The position numbers were made by a program, and so were the translations under genes. From Emmonsiellopsis sp. PD_33 (lineage: Eukaryota; Ascomycota; Eurotiomycetes; Onygenales; Ajellomycetaceae): DNA of 64,000 nucleotides. The notes under the pieces are model-generated. The model did no database searches. It had not been told where the DNA came from and saw nothing but the letters and a program-made list of their open reading frames with translations. Positions within the stretch are counted from its first letter, which is position 1; every line of letters begins with the position of its first letter. Below are positions 46,550 through 58,377 of this stretch, one piece after another. The DNA lies in contig JANTQF010000027.1 of NCBI GenBank assembly GCA_032988165.1, positions 143,729 through 207,728 of the forward strand. Reading direction: 5' to 3'.

Positions 46550-47290
46550 TGCAGCAAGGTTATCTGCAGTTGCAGCTGCATTTCTAGCTTATAGTAGATG
46601 AAATTGTGAAAGAGGGTCAACTCCATATAAGGCTTTAAATGATGATGTGCCAGTTGCTTGGGATAATATAGTATTTAAAGAGAATTCAACTTGAGGGATT
46701 ATCTAATCCCATCCATATACATTCTTTCTAGTGAGTAGGCATTATAGAGCTATCTCAACTACTTGATTTGCTCATTCAGCTTGTTCATTTGCCAATGAAT
46801 GGTACACTATGGTGAGACAGATAGACACTACTGCCTGTCAAAAGACTTTAGCCTAGAATTTATTTAGAAATCTTCTGTTGCAGTTGGCTATCAGCTGATC
46901 TGAGAGACTCTAAAAGTAGACAATTTCATTGAAAAAGATTTCTACCTACTTCTTAGTGCTTCAATTCTTTCACTCTGATATGACTCTAATATACTTGGTG
47001 TACTTGTTAGTAACAGTTAATATCATATCATAATTGGTATCCTGTGATACCAGAAGGTCAGTAATGAAGTCAAGGCTTAAGCAAGTAAAGGGCTAGTTAG
47101 GGGTTTAAATTGAATGCAGCATCTTATAGGGCCAGTGTGAGTGTATGGCTAAGGCTTGACATGTAGGGCAGGATTTCACAATTCTCTGTATTTTACAATT
47201 CATCTCTGATGAGAAGATGGATGATCTCATTCTGGCTAGTATCCACTGAGCACCATTATGAGCATCATGCTGATGAGCTTGCTCAATCAA
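46550..47290 (-). pseudogene. Gypsy integrase remnant
   Basis: The HHCC zinc-binding block is well kept: EQAHQHDAHNG ... VKSCPTCQA (47125-47285). The core follows with several stops: SDQLIANCNRRF near 46890 and YHSLANEQAE...NQVVEIAL (46735-46805), corresponding to the catalytic D and E sides of the DDE core. Confidence 0.85.
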
Positions 47291-47649
47291 TTTAACCTAT
47301 AGTGACTATAATACATATATATAGAGGAAATTATTTTTATTTTCATAGAATATTAACCCATCATCATTCATATAGAATTCATGGTATGAGTTCTGCCAGT
47401 CTCCTCAGTTACTTTCCTACTGAGACAGTGCTTCCAATTTTTTATAGACTACTTAAAAATAGGGGTCCTGTGAGAGTACATCTTTAATCTATCTTTTCAT
47501 CACTAGGTACATTTCCAAGATAATTATTAAGTAGGTAGTTATTACTGACTCTGGTTTCTCTTCTGCAGGAGCATCTGCAGTGTTCAGCTTTATTAATTTC
47601 TGAATTTATCTATAAGAAATTTATAGATAGTCTGGCTTTATTGGGAGTC

Positions 47650-48070
47650 TGCATAGCTGATCATTTTTCATTATAGTCATATAGGATAGAGTATTAGTAT
47701 TGCAGTGTAGTTTGCCTGCATGATGCACTATCCTCATTTTAGAAGTGAATTATAATAGATATAGTAACTACTTGTTTAGTTTATTATTCTGTCTTTTGTC
47801 TACACTGACTGTCTATAGGGCTATTTTCAGTGCTATATGATTCATAATAACAGTAAATTTCCTATTAAAGTACTGTAGTATTTTCCAGAGCATCTATATT
47901 ATCACCACTATTTCAAGTTCCATTGATGTGTATTTAGTTTCCACACCCTTAAATTTCCTGGAGAGAAATAGCACTGGTTTTTCTTTTCTATTTGAGTTCT
48001 ATTAATGAATTATTACTCCTATTCCATCTTTACTATCATCAATGTATGCAATGAATTCCTTTGTAAAATC
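47650..48070 (-). pseudogene. Gypsy RNase H remnant
   Basis: Minus-strand AYIDDSKDGIGVI, PVLFLSRKFKGVETKYTSMELE and MRIVHHAGKLHCNTNTLS correspond to the start, middle and end of a Ty3-type RNase H; interrupted by stops (TAG/TAA in place of CAG/CAA-type codons). Confidence 0.8.
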
Positions 48071-48479
48071 TAGGAACCTCAAGACAGGCAAATCTGTGAT
48101 TTTCACTTTGATTTTTTCTCAGCAGGCATAGAGTTTCTCTTCTAATGGTATTTCTCTCCAGGCCCATCTCTTTCTTGCATTTCCTTTAACTAGTGCCTGA
48201 GTAAATCCCTTGATCTTCCAAATTTGCAATAGCTCTATCTTTTGAGCATATTACACAACAAACTCATAATAGTACCCAAACAAGCCAAGACCAGCCTCCA
48301 GCTGTGTGAGTGTCTTAGAGAATATAAGCTTTTTGATTGCTACTATCTTTTGTTCATGGGTTGCCAAGCTGAGGTAGGATACACAGTGGTCAAGTAGTGT
48401 TATAAAAGAGAAGGCAAAATAATATTTAGCTATGAAGAGGGTGATTTCAGATTACTTAATAGAGGATAGGACAGCCTCA

Positions 48480-48900
48480 AGGTCTTTTAAGTGAGCTTCT
48501 TTAGATGTAGAGAAAATAATGATATCATCTATATAAACTAAGATTAATTTCTAGAGAAAGGGTCATAAAATATCCTCTATTATCACTTGAAAATATACAG
48601 GTAAGAAGGTTAATTCCATGCTTGCAACTTTCAGCTGTTTATAGCCACAGTGAGAGGTTATAAAGGTGCATTTCCACCTATCTCCTAGCATAATAAGTAG
48701 CTGGAAAAATCCTTTTTGGATATTAATTGTGAAGAAGATTAAGGCTCCTTGTAGGGAGAACAAGATGGAGTCCTACCTTGAGAGTGGATAAGCATTAGGC
48801 ATGATCTTTGTATTTACCTTTTATAGGTCAATGATGAGATGAGGCTTTCCATTTCTCCAGACAATGAATGCTAATGATGTTACTAAGCTTGATTTATACA
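48480..48900 (-). pseudogene. Gypsy reverse transcriptase remnant
   Basis: Minus-strand VWRNGKPHLIIDL, INIQKGFFQLLI, RWKCTFITSHCG, YFQVIIEDIL and the catalytic block LVYIDDIIIFS (YIDD at about 48524-48535). Domain order and motifs are those of Ty3/Gypsy; stops and the altered INI (normally LDI) show decay. Confidence 0.88.
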
Positions 48901-49879
48901 TTAAGACTCATTTCACTCTTCTCTGCTTGTATAGGTCATTAAGTATTTCATTTATTACCTTATGATCTCAGTATGATAGATTGAAAGGTGCCTGGTGTAG
49001 ACCTTGTACATCAGATTTGTTGAAGAATGGAATTGACATTTAGTGGTTTTTAAGTTTCCCTAGCTTAGGCATAAAGAGTGCTTTATGTTGTTGAAGGAGC
49101 TATTATACTGATCATTTATATTTATCTCCCTAGAAGTCTGAGATTATCAGCTGAGGAGTATTTTCCTCTTCCTTATAATTCAGCTAAAAGAGCAGATTTA
49201 GTGGATCATCATCTAGTAGTTCCTCTTTAAGTTCAGATTGATGGGATAGGTAGTCTGCTGTGTGATATTTATTATTATGTGCTATAAGCAGTATACATAT
49301 AATCTTATGTGATTATAGTGGCTTATCCTCCCATCTCTAATCACTTGTCCTTAGGGCTACTGTGTGGGCACTGAATATTTTGATAAGGTATTTAACATCA
49401 TCTATATATGGCTGCTATATTTTTATTTGAGTTTGATCTCTATACTTATCTAGTTTGTATGTTAGGGATGATTTAGATTCTATATCATTATTATCTAGTT
49501 CTTCCATGTATGTGGTTATCAGTGTATCACTGTTGAGTGCTATCACATATCCTATGATTTTTCTTGTCAGTAGGTGCATATCTGTAGAGCTGAAATTTAC
49601 TATCATGACATATTCTATTTTATCATGTGTCATTAGTTTCTTGGCTGTGGATACTCATGATATTAGAGTTCAGAACAGTAAGAAGTTTAAGTATATAAGT
49701 TAGTTATTTAGATTTAGTAGTTTAGAATGGGTTACAGCTACTACTCTCTCCTGTTCAGCTAAAATCATTATAGTAGAGTGGATACAAACAGGTTGCTTCC
49801 TTTCCTTTCTGTTAATAATATTAGATGCATTCTTTGTGATTTATAATAAAATAGTAATCCCATTGAATTGCAGGGAGTC

Positions 49880-50141
49880 TGAGTCACCCAGATGAATGGT
49901 CATCTATTATTTTCAGAGGAAGTTCATCCCAACAATGATGTCTGAAAGCAGTTTATCAACTATATATATTATAGCAGGTATTTCATTGATTGCAATTAAG
50001 GTGTCTTTCTCACTTGGGATAAGATCCTCATCATCATTAGGGTTGGATGTATTATTATTATTAATATTATGTGGTAAGGTATACCTAAGTGGTATGATTG
50101 TAAAGGTTGTAGATAGAATGGGTTTAGATCCTACTCTATAA
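49880..50141 (-). pseudogene. Retroviral-type aspartic protease remnant
   Basis: Minus-strand frame ending LLSDIIVGMNFL matches the closing block (D-I-I-L-G-M-x-F-L) of Gypsy proteases, followed by the linker to reverse transcriptase. The D-S/T-G active-site turn is not clear in the decayed sequence. Confidence 0.55.
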
Positions 50142-53088
50142 ATAAAAAATTTTGTACTATCTAGATTTTTGCAAATAGAAACAGCTGGAAAGTGCTCATA
50201 TAGAAATGAATTATTAATAATAGATATCTCAGCTTCAGTATTCTAAATGGTGTCATATCATTGGCCCTTAACATTTACCATGGATGCTATAAGTGGGGAA
50301 AGGCAAGATAAAGAAGTGTGATAGCAGCTGAAGAACTTTTAGCTGGTAACATCTAGTACAGGTAATATATTAGGCAATGTGGAAAGCAAATCAACATTGA
50401 AATGATTTCCAAGAAGGGGTTTTAGTTTTTTAGCTCTAATTACTGGGAGATAGCATCACTGTTGTCATTAGTAGTTTACTTTCTCTCAGGTAAGGCTATT
50501 ATGATTTCCTCATCATCATTGAAGCTGACTGTCTCAGTGTCTGCCATATATGTCTTTTCCTGTAGATGACAGTCCATGAATCAAGAGGTGTATTGATTAT
50601 TATGATAGTAGTCATTATAGTTGCATTTATTTGCAGGTTAATCTTATTTATCCCTATATCAACTACTATCATTTTTAGTAGGAGCATTCTTTACTTGTTT
50701 AGAATTCTATGCCTTATCCTCTTTCTATTCTTAATAGTATTAGTACTTATTGTTTTACCCATAATGATCATTCCATGATAGCATGCAATCTATTTTAGAG
50801 TAGTGCTAAACTTGATATGCTGCATCATCCTATGCATGCAGCATGTAGGTGTATTTGGAAAGTGTAGAAAAATCAAGACTATACTCATCTAATGAGTAGA
50901 CTATCTATAGTTAAGCTTTAAGTTCATTATATATATACTGAATGACTTGGACTTCATCAGTGATTCCAGCCTTCTATAGGAGACCAATTTTCTCATTGTA
51001 ATAATTTGAGATAGAGACTTCTTTCCACTTGTTAAATCTATATCTCAGCCTGGAGGCCTGCTGTAGGGCCTGCACTCATGAGAGACTATACATCTTTACT
51101 AACTCTACTTTCTATATGTGGATAGAGTTATTTATTTTCTTAATAGTGTCATCAGATAAGACAGCATATCATTGTACAGCTTTTCCTCATATATAACTGA
51201 GTAATATCCTCAAGATAGCTTTCCTTCCTTTAATTGCTGAAATCTACTTGATATATCACATGAAGATGCATATAGATATCTCTTCAGAATTAAATAGCAT
51301 AATATCTTTAGGGTGCAGTTTACATGTGTATTTATTATCCAAGGATGACTTATCATTCTTTATATTATAGCTGTGCAAATGTCAAGCAGATCTTCTACTA
51401 TGCCTGTAGTGGTAATAGCTTCAATACTTATTATATCATTAGTAATAACTATTATCTGATGAGCTTGAAGAGTCTGATGAGTCATCATTTAGCATTTAGT
51501 ATTAGTACCTACTATAATCACAGCTACAGTAATTTCTAGTAGTTGATCTTTGAATACTTTCATTATTTCAGTTATCTGGCTGATTATCTTACTATTCTTA
51601 TGATTCATCATTTAGAGGATTAGCATTATTTGTGTTTCCATCTGGGTTATCCCTATTTGACCTGATACTGATAGAGTTATTAGTAGCATGATTGGAGGAG
51701 CATTCTAATTTATGCACTGAGTTGTTCTTTAGATGATCACATAAAAAATTATGCTTACCCTCTTAATAGCTTATATTTACAGACAAGGTCTGTATGGTAG
51801 CCTCCTAAAGAATAGGGGATAATGTACTCCTAACATCATTAAATATATCTCCTGTAAAGATAAAGTGACCTCCTCCTGCTTGATCCAATTCAAAATAGAA
51901 GTGATGAAGCCATCTCTTATACATTTTGATAGACTTAATGGGGTAGTTTCTGAAATTAATGACTACTTGTGCTTTTTCAGCTTGTAGCTTTCATTTTATA
52001 TCCCCATTCAGAGTATACACTTTCTTGGCTCTTTCAAAGTCCACTTTCTTGATTATTAATTAGAAGTTATAATATTTGTCCTTACAGAATTAGTTGTAAT
52101 ACAGGAGTAATATAACTATATCAATCTTAAAAGCTATCTTAGAATATATATCTTCTTTCATTTTGTGCTCATTCTGAGCATCATCTACATCATCATCAGA
52201 CTTTTCTTCCTGATTACTCTGACTCTTTTCATGCAAGTTGATGAAGGTTGCATCCATGGATTCATTCAGTAGATAGCTACTAGAGGTAGTAGGATGTTTT
52301 ACACTAGGCCCCCAGATGAGTATGGCTGGTAAAGTAGCTCTAGTTGTATTTACTGGAGTTATAGTACATTCTCATCTGATGAGCTATAAATGAGATTATA
52401 CTAATATTATACTGATTGATCATTTTTTAGTTACTTATTAATATATAGATATCTAGTTGATCATTTAGTGGGTGATTAGCTGATATGTTGCTTGACAGAG
52501 AAGATAAGATAGACAAATCATTACTTGAGGTTCATAATCTGGATTATATTCTTACTATGATAGTTGCTGGCACACTACTATATATCTTGACTTGTCAATT
52601 CAGATTGATATGGGTGTGAGGTCTTGTAGCTATAGGGTTTTAACTATAATATTATGAGATTGAGATGAGGGGTCATATTATTGAGAATATATATCTCTTT
52701 ACCCTTTTTAGACAGTACTTTCCTTCTAGTTCTAGTGCAGCAATGACAATGCAGCTCAACTGTCAAAGAGCAAAAGACACTGTATCCAGACTGTCTGCTC
52801 AGTAGTTGATGAGGATAGCTAGGTATGCATCCTTTGTATCAGCTCTTTGCCATCTGGTAGGAAGAGAATGGGTGTAGTTGACATCAGTAGCAGTGTGTGT
52901 GGCATGAAGGAGATTGGCAGTTATGTGGTTAGATTGCTCAGTTGTACATCTGTGTGACTTCACATTTCTCATGACTGTGAGCTTTCATGACTACAGACTG
53001 CTAAGGAGATAGGCATCTGTCTATCAGTTTAGCTATAGGGTAACAACTGTTACAGTATCCTGACTGGAATTGATAGACATGCTACCAT

Positions 53089-53216
53089 TGTAAGCACATG
53101 CTCAGAAGTAAGATAAGATTATGTTCTAATTAAGCTATAGGGCCTCAGAGGCTGTACATAAGGTAGAGATAGCTAGCATGTAAGGTCACATGACCACGCG
53201 TAAGCTATACATGACA
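53089..53216. repeat. Right LTR (5' LTR in element orientation)
   Basis: 128 bp, TGTAAGCACATG...CATGACA, with intact TG...CA ends and two retained CpGs (CACGCG). Less mutated than the left LTR. Confidence 0.92.
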
Positions 53217-53221
53217 GTAAG
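53217..53221. repeat. Target-site duplication, right copy (GTAAG)
   Basis: Matches 45692-45696 and directly abuts the right LTR; the bases after it (TAAGTAAGC) partly repeat it. Confidence 0.8.
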
Positions 53222-53636
53222 TAAGTAAGCACACACATAACCTGGCGGACAAAGTGAGGAAAGAATCCATGGGTCATAGGGGAAATAGGCAGTGGTATAT
53301 TGAATGGTTAAAAGTAGGAGATAATACAAACTAGATAGAAAAAAAAAAATAGGATATCAAACGCCCCCTTCTTCATTCCAACCGTGGTCCATCATCTCAA
53401 CAAGTTCGAGTTCGAGTCGAGTCGAAGACAAAAAAGAATAATAAACAGGTCATGGGAATAAGTTGAAAGAGAGAGAGAAAAGTCAAGAGAATGAGAAAAG
53501 AATCAACAGCGTCAGCTGCCTGGCTTTATGAGAAATATACATCAAAAGAGTAGTTAGGCAGACACTAAACACCAATCAATCAACCCCATTTTCAAGAAAC
53601 CAAAACCATACCAGAGACCATCCCATCCAATCTCAA
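53222..53636. other. 3' flank of ssnF
   Basis: 0.4 kb between the retrotransposon and the stop codon of ssnF; likely ssnF 3' UTR. No gene seen. The element inserted only about 420 bp from the end of an essential-type regulator. Confidence 0.5.
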
Positions 53637-56605
53637 CTATCCAGATGTATCCATCTTTATCTGGGACTGCTGGCTACCGCCATTGACAGCCCCATTCCCA
53701 GCGCCGTTGGGGCTCCCGCCCTTCTGCGGCTGGCTGCCCTTTTTATCCTCGTCGCCTTCGTCATCGTAATCTTCGTCGACCTCCATCTTGCGCGCGGGGG
53801 GCTCGTGTTGCTGGGGTGGAGGCTCGTTGCGCTCACGCTCGTCCTTGAGTGATGGGGCTGGTCCCGCAGCCAAGCCTGATGGCAGGCCGGGAAGCGGGCC
53901 GGCCTGGTGAGCGGCCGCCCCTTCAGCCATTGGGGCCATTGTTGGTCCCGGTTGGGGCTGAGGAGCAGCCTGCATGTGCTGGAACGATGGAAGGGTAGGA
54001 GGGTGGTGGGCAGCTTCCGAGGGATGGTAGTTGTCATGGGCACGGCGCTGGTCTTCGCGTTGAGCTTCCGATTCGGAACCACGCCTTCGCAAGTCATGTG
54101 GCGAGGGGAGCTGTGCGGATGGTGAAACACGGCGCGGCGTCTGCTCATCCAGACGGGCACGACTCTCATCGTTTTGAGGCTTCTTTACAGAAGATTCCGG
54201 CTCCCATTCTCGCGGACGCTTCATCGAAGATGAAGGACGCTCCTCACGTTCACGGGCGGCGGCCTCAGCAGCACTCATGGCAGAGGCAGGGGGAGGGGCA
54301 CCAGAGGCGATGCCTTGGCCACTTGGGCCATTTCCTGGAGGATGATGGTACGGGTGTGGATAGGCAGCACCAGGAGAAGCGGGGCGTTCTTCCCGGATGG
54401 GGCGGATCTCAGTAGGGGGAGTGAATGGACGAACAAATGGAGCAAGCTGAGGACCAGCAGGAGCGCCATTAGGTGCAGAGGGACGTGGACCTTCAGGACC
54501 CAATGGTCGACCGGAGTTGTTGAAGTTTGGCCTATCGTGCTGCTGCGGTGGGGGAGGAGGTCCAAGTTGGGGAAGAGTCTGAGGGCCTTGGTATGAATTG
54601 GGGGCGGCCAGGCTAAACTTGGGCGATGGGGAAAGTCCTTTACGAGGTGGGCCGGGTGGGCCATGTTCCGGGAACGGACGTGCTTGTTCCTGGCGGGGGC
54701 TTGGCGGTTGAGGCGGGCCTCGTGGGCCCTCGCGATGCTCAAAGCCTGGGCGCTGTGGTGGGGCCTGCGAGTTTTGTACATCATTGACACCACGAGCCCA
54801 GTCAGCGATGCGTCCTGGAGGCGGGGGTCCCTGAGGAGGCGCATTGTTGCTAGCGCCTGGGGGTCCCCAATGGGGCCCGGGAGGAACGCCAACGCCAGAA
54901 GCTTGATAAGCTTGAGGATGGACATCCTGGGGCACTGGAGCACTGGCTTGGTTCGCACCGCCAGCCTGGCCGCTTTGAAGCAGTTGCAGCCGCGCTTTTA
55001 TGTGAACATTGTGGGGGTCGAGTTCGGCGGCACGGGTGTAAGCGTCAAGCGCGTCATTTGTTTGGTTGTTACACGATTCATACTGCGTCAACGTTAGCTT
55101 AGTTCCAGAAAAACTCATACAAAGTCAAAAACAAAGCTTACCAAAGTTCCCAGGTCGTACCACACTTCGGAAATGTATGGGTTCAAACGGATAGCACGGG
55201 AGTATGCATCGAGTGCATCGCGATACTGATTGATCTGATAGTAGAGCACGCCAATCGAGCACCAGAATGTCGGGTTCCGCCCGTCGCGGTAGACTGCTTG
55301 CTGGTAGGCTTCATATGCCTTGGGGTATTTGGCCTGCGACATGTAGCAGCGCCCAAGAAGGTACCAGCTTTGGGCATCAGCGTTATCTGACCGAGAAATG
55401 TTAGCCGCCATAGTTACGCTGATATAGGGTCAGCTATCCATACCTGCTTTGACGGACTGCTCCAGATATTCAATGGCTTGTTCCTGGCTGCTGTAACTAT
55501 TGCTCTGTTGGTGGTGCAGCCATCCGAGCTGTTGTAAGACCTTTGCATGATGGGGGTCACGTTCCAGTACCCGTCGGTAGGCAGCCTTGGCGGAGTCGTA
55601 CTGTGTAACGATCAGTATCAGCGAAAGTTACGAATCGGGCGGGGGAAGTTTACATCTTTTTGCTGTTCATGAACATGACCAATCTGGAACCAGATATCTT
55701 CCTCGGTGAGAGGGCGCGGAGGATCAGTGACGATGTATTTGAAACACTGGGGATGTCAGCGTCGGACTTGATGGGCGTGATATTCTGCATACCTCTAAGC
55801 TCTGGTTAAACTTTTGTTGTTGCTTATATATTATGCCCAGACGGAAGTAAATTTCATTGGCCTTTTCAAAGTCTGGCTGCATCCGCATTACTTGCGAAAA
55901 GGCCTCTTCTGCGTGGTCAAGAGATCCATAGCGGTCATAGAGAATTCCGATGCCGTACCATAATTTAGGTTCCTGATGTCGTCAGCAACGAACAAGGTTA
56001 GGCGGAAGTGCAGGTACTGACCTGTGGATCCCGAAGATGGTACAAAGCTTGTTGGTAGGAAGTATACGCTTCTTGTAGATTGTCGATCATGAGATAGCAA
56101 TGTCCTATCCAAGCGTTAGTCGACACCGTAAGAGTGTGAGGAGATATCCTGGAAGACAAAAACAGTACTGACCAAGACTGCCCCACGATTCTCCGCTGCT
56201 GGGGTCCAATTTGAGGATGCTCTGGAGGTATTCGATTGCTTTTTGGAATTGTTCTCGTGTGCGGAGGATGCAGGAAATCGCGCTCATGGCGGGGATTGAC
56301 CATTGATTGTGTCGTAGCGCCTGTTCGTACGCGTTCATCGCGCCGTCCAGATCGCCCATCAGCTCGGTAAGACTCCCTATTTGCATTGGTCAGCGACAGT
56401 AGTTAGGGGGAAAAGATTTGCACATACCAATTTGCAGCCAAACACCCTCATTGAGAAGGGCGATTTTCTGGCTAACGGTGGTGGGGATGCCCTTCTGCGG
56501 CTGGCCTTGGGGCGGCGCATGGCCATTGGCTTGTGGATGGACAGCCAAAGGGCCGTGGTGAGGGTGAATGCCTCCAGGAGGCGACGGTTGAGGGTGCGCA
56601 GACAT
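53637..56605 (-). CDS. ssnF: SsnF (Ssn6/Cyc8) TPR transcriptional corepressor
   Basis: 861-aa subunit of the Ssn6-Tup1 (SsnF-RcoA) corepressor, nuclear; bridges DNA-bound repressors to Tup1. Eight exons (minus order): 56428-56605, 56173-56376, 56022-56104, 55793-55972, 55654-55746, 55444-55600, 55142-55386, 53637-55082; introns of 46-68 nt, all in frame. A short Pro/His-rich N-terminus precedes about ten TPRs over residues 50-400, e.g. LGHCYLMIDNLQEAYTSYQQAL, WFQIGHVHEQQKDYDSAKAAYRRVL, WYLLGRCYMSQAKYPKAYEAYQQAV and WYDLGTLYESCNNQTNDALDAYTRA. Introns tend to fall inside TPRs. Residues about 410-861 are Pro/Gln/Gly-rich and disordered, ending with an acidic patch (DEDYDDEGDEDKK) and QSQIKMDTSG. 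Start MSAHPQPSPPGG; typical ascomycete length. Identification is firm. Confidence 0.96.
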
Positions 56606-58377
56606 GTCTGGAGATTCGCAACTTGCGGGTCACGCAGAAAACCAAAAAAAAAATAAAAAAATAAAAAAAAACGAAAAAAGAATATAGAAAGAGGCCGTCC
56701 AATACAGTATTCGTCCAATGCCCTACAGACGGGGCCAGGGAGCCAGAGAACTCAGCAGCAGCCAGGCATGCGCTGACGAGGCGAGGAAGGAATGCCAAGA
56801 CCCATCCCAAACAGGCAACGCTGGGGGGATGAGTATAGGGCTATCCAGCGACGATATCAGGGAGCCAGACGAGAGGGCCGCGAGAGCGAGATGGGAGGCC
56901 TGGTGGACGGGATGGGGGTGGGAGAGCGGTGGGAGAGCGGTATAGGCGAGCCGGGCGGTTGAGGGTGAGGCTGAGACGAGACGGGAGAACGGCAGGCAGG
57001 CTATTATTAACCACGCAACACGACACGACACGGCACGAAACGAGACTTGGGAGGCAGACGGAGACAGACGCGCGAAGGCAATCTAGTAGGCGAGACAGAT
57101 AGGATGGGATGGATGGGATGGGCGGGGAGAGGTGGTGAGGATGAGGTGGTGAGGAGAGGCGGCGTGGTGACAGCGACAGCAGAAGAGAAGAGAAAACGGG
57201 GTCGAGGGCGGGCGAGCAGCAGAACGAGGAAAGCGCGCTAGTGGGAAGGGAGTTGGCGGCGGGCGGACTGGATTCGTCTTAGCGCCGCGGTGGCTGGGCG
57301 CTGGCAACGGTACCTCGCTGCTGACTCAGCGCCCGCCCCACGGCTGGCCAGCCACGGTCCGGCGGCGGCTTGGCGCTTGGCACCGCTAGACTCTGCTTCG
57401 CCTAAGTAGTGCGGCGTCCCCACACGGGTCACGGGTCTCGCGTGTGGGTCATCCAAGGCCATGCTTGCCTGCTGGGTGTGGCTTGTGCAGTTTTAGTATG
57501 GACATGCATGTATGTACACATCCAAACAGACAGCGGCGGGCTACTAGTAACAATAGTGGTACCTGGACACATCACTCATGCACTGTACCCACCCTGCACC
57601 TCTTCTCTTTCTACTTGTAGCTAACCAACCACATAACATCCCATACCACGAGAACTTGAAATAAACGCCCTACATACAGTCGCGGATGTACACCCGCACC
57701 CTCTGCCGTATCCCTACCAAACAAATACATCCCTGCATTATATCCCAATCGGAACTGGTAGTTAGGCATGTCATACATCCTCCAGAACCATCAATAGTGG
57801 TACATAGTGTGGGTGACACGGGTCGGGATCTCTGTCCTACACACATCTAACATCCCCGTGCTGCATAGTACCGCTACGTGGCTGGTGATGGGGGTACTCT
57901 TTTTAAGTTTCTTTTGTCAGTGCTTTTTTTTTCCTTTTTCTGTTTTCTTTTCCTTTTTGCGCTGATTGTTATGGTGTGGCTGGGGATCCATACTAGTTTG
58001 CATCCATCACACAACTGCGGAGTACTACCCACCCACATACAAAACAACGTTTCAGATATAGTATGTATGTCTATCTGTCAGTCCAAAGCAGCAAGGCCAT
58101 AGCCGACGAATTAAAATATACATCACTACTAGTAGCCATGAAGAACCAATTGGAGCGCGGACTTCGGATTTTTATTTCTCCTTGCTTCCGAGCCGGAGAC
58201 CTGCTCTTGCCCGCCAGGACCGAAGTTTTTGTTTAACTTATCAACTCCAACACCCGGCCAGGCATATCAACTCCAGCTCCTCGCGGGATGCCTGGCTGTC
58301 TCCTCCAAACACGACCATAACTCCCCAGCTGTTTCATCAGATATCCAAGATTCCATCTCCCAGATCTCCCATGAGCA
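56606..58377. other. Divergent intergenic region (ssnF leader and promoter)
   Basis: 1.8 kb. A-rich run at 56640-56680 (poly-T on the ssnF transcript), then purine/GC-rich sequence to about 57400, likely the long ssnF 5' leader and promoter. 57600-58370 is mixed. ORFs up to 112 codons are frame shadows of low-complexity sequence; none supported. Confidence 0.45.

Larger units (their letters stand above)
45697..53216 (-). mobile_element. Full-length, inactivated Ty3/Gypsy LTR retrotransposon
   Basis: 7.5-kb element bounded by two 128-bp LTRs (TG/TA...CA ends) and a GTAAG target-site duplication. Coding order on the minus strand is protease (about 49900-50140), reverse transcriptase (48480-48900), RNase H (47650-48070) and integrase (46550-47290), i.e. 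the Gypsy order; the region 50300-53050 should be gag but is too decayed to read. Just inside the right LTR the minus strand reads TGGTAGCATGTC, a plausible primer-binding site beginning TGG (complement of tRNA CCA). Every domain is broken by stops. Composition is very AT-rich and I found no CpG between the LTRs, while CpA and TpG remain common: strong sign of repeat-induced, CpG-directed C-to-T mutation. Not mobile by itself. Confidence 0.92.

Noticed and set aside
45697..53216. Possible single viral element instead of a retrotransposon
   Set aside because: LTRs, target-site duplication and YIDD reverse transcriptase plus HHCC integrase define a Gypsy retrotransposon.
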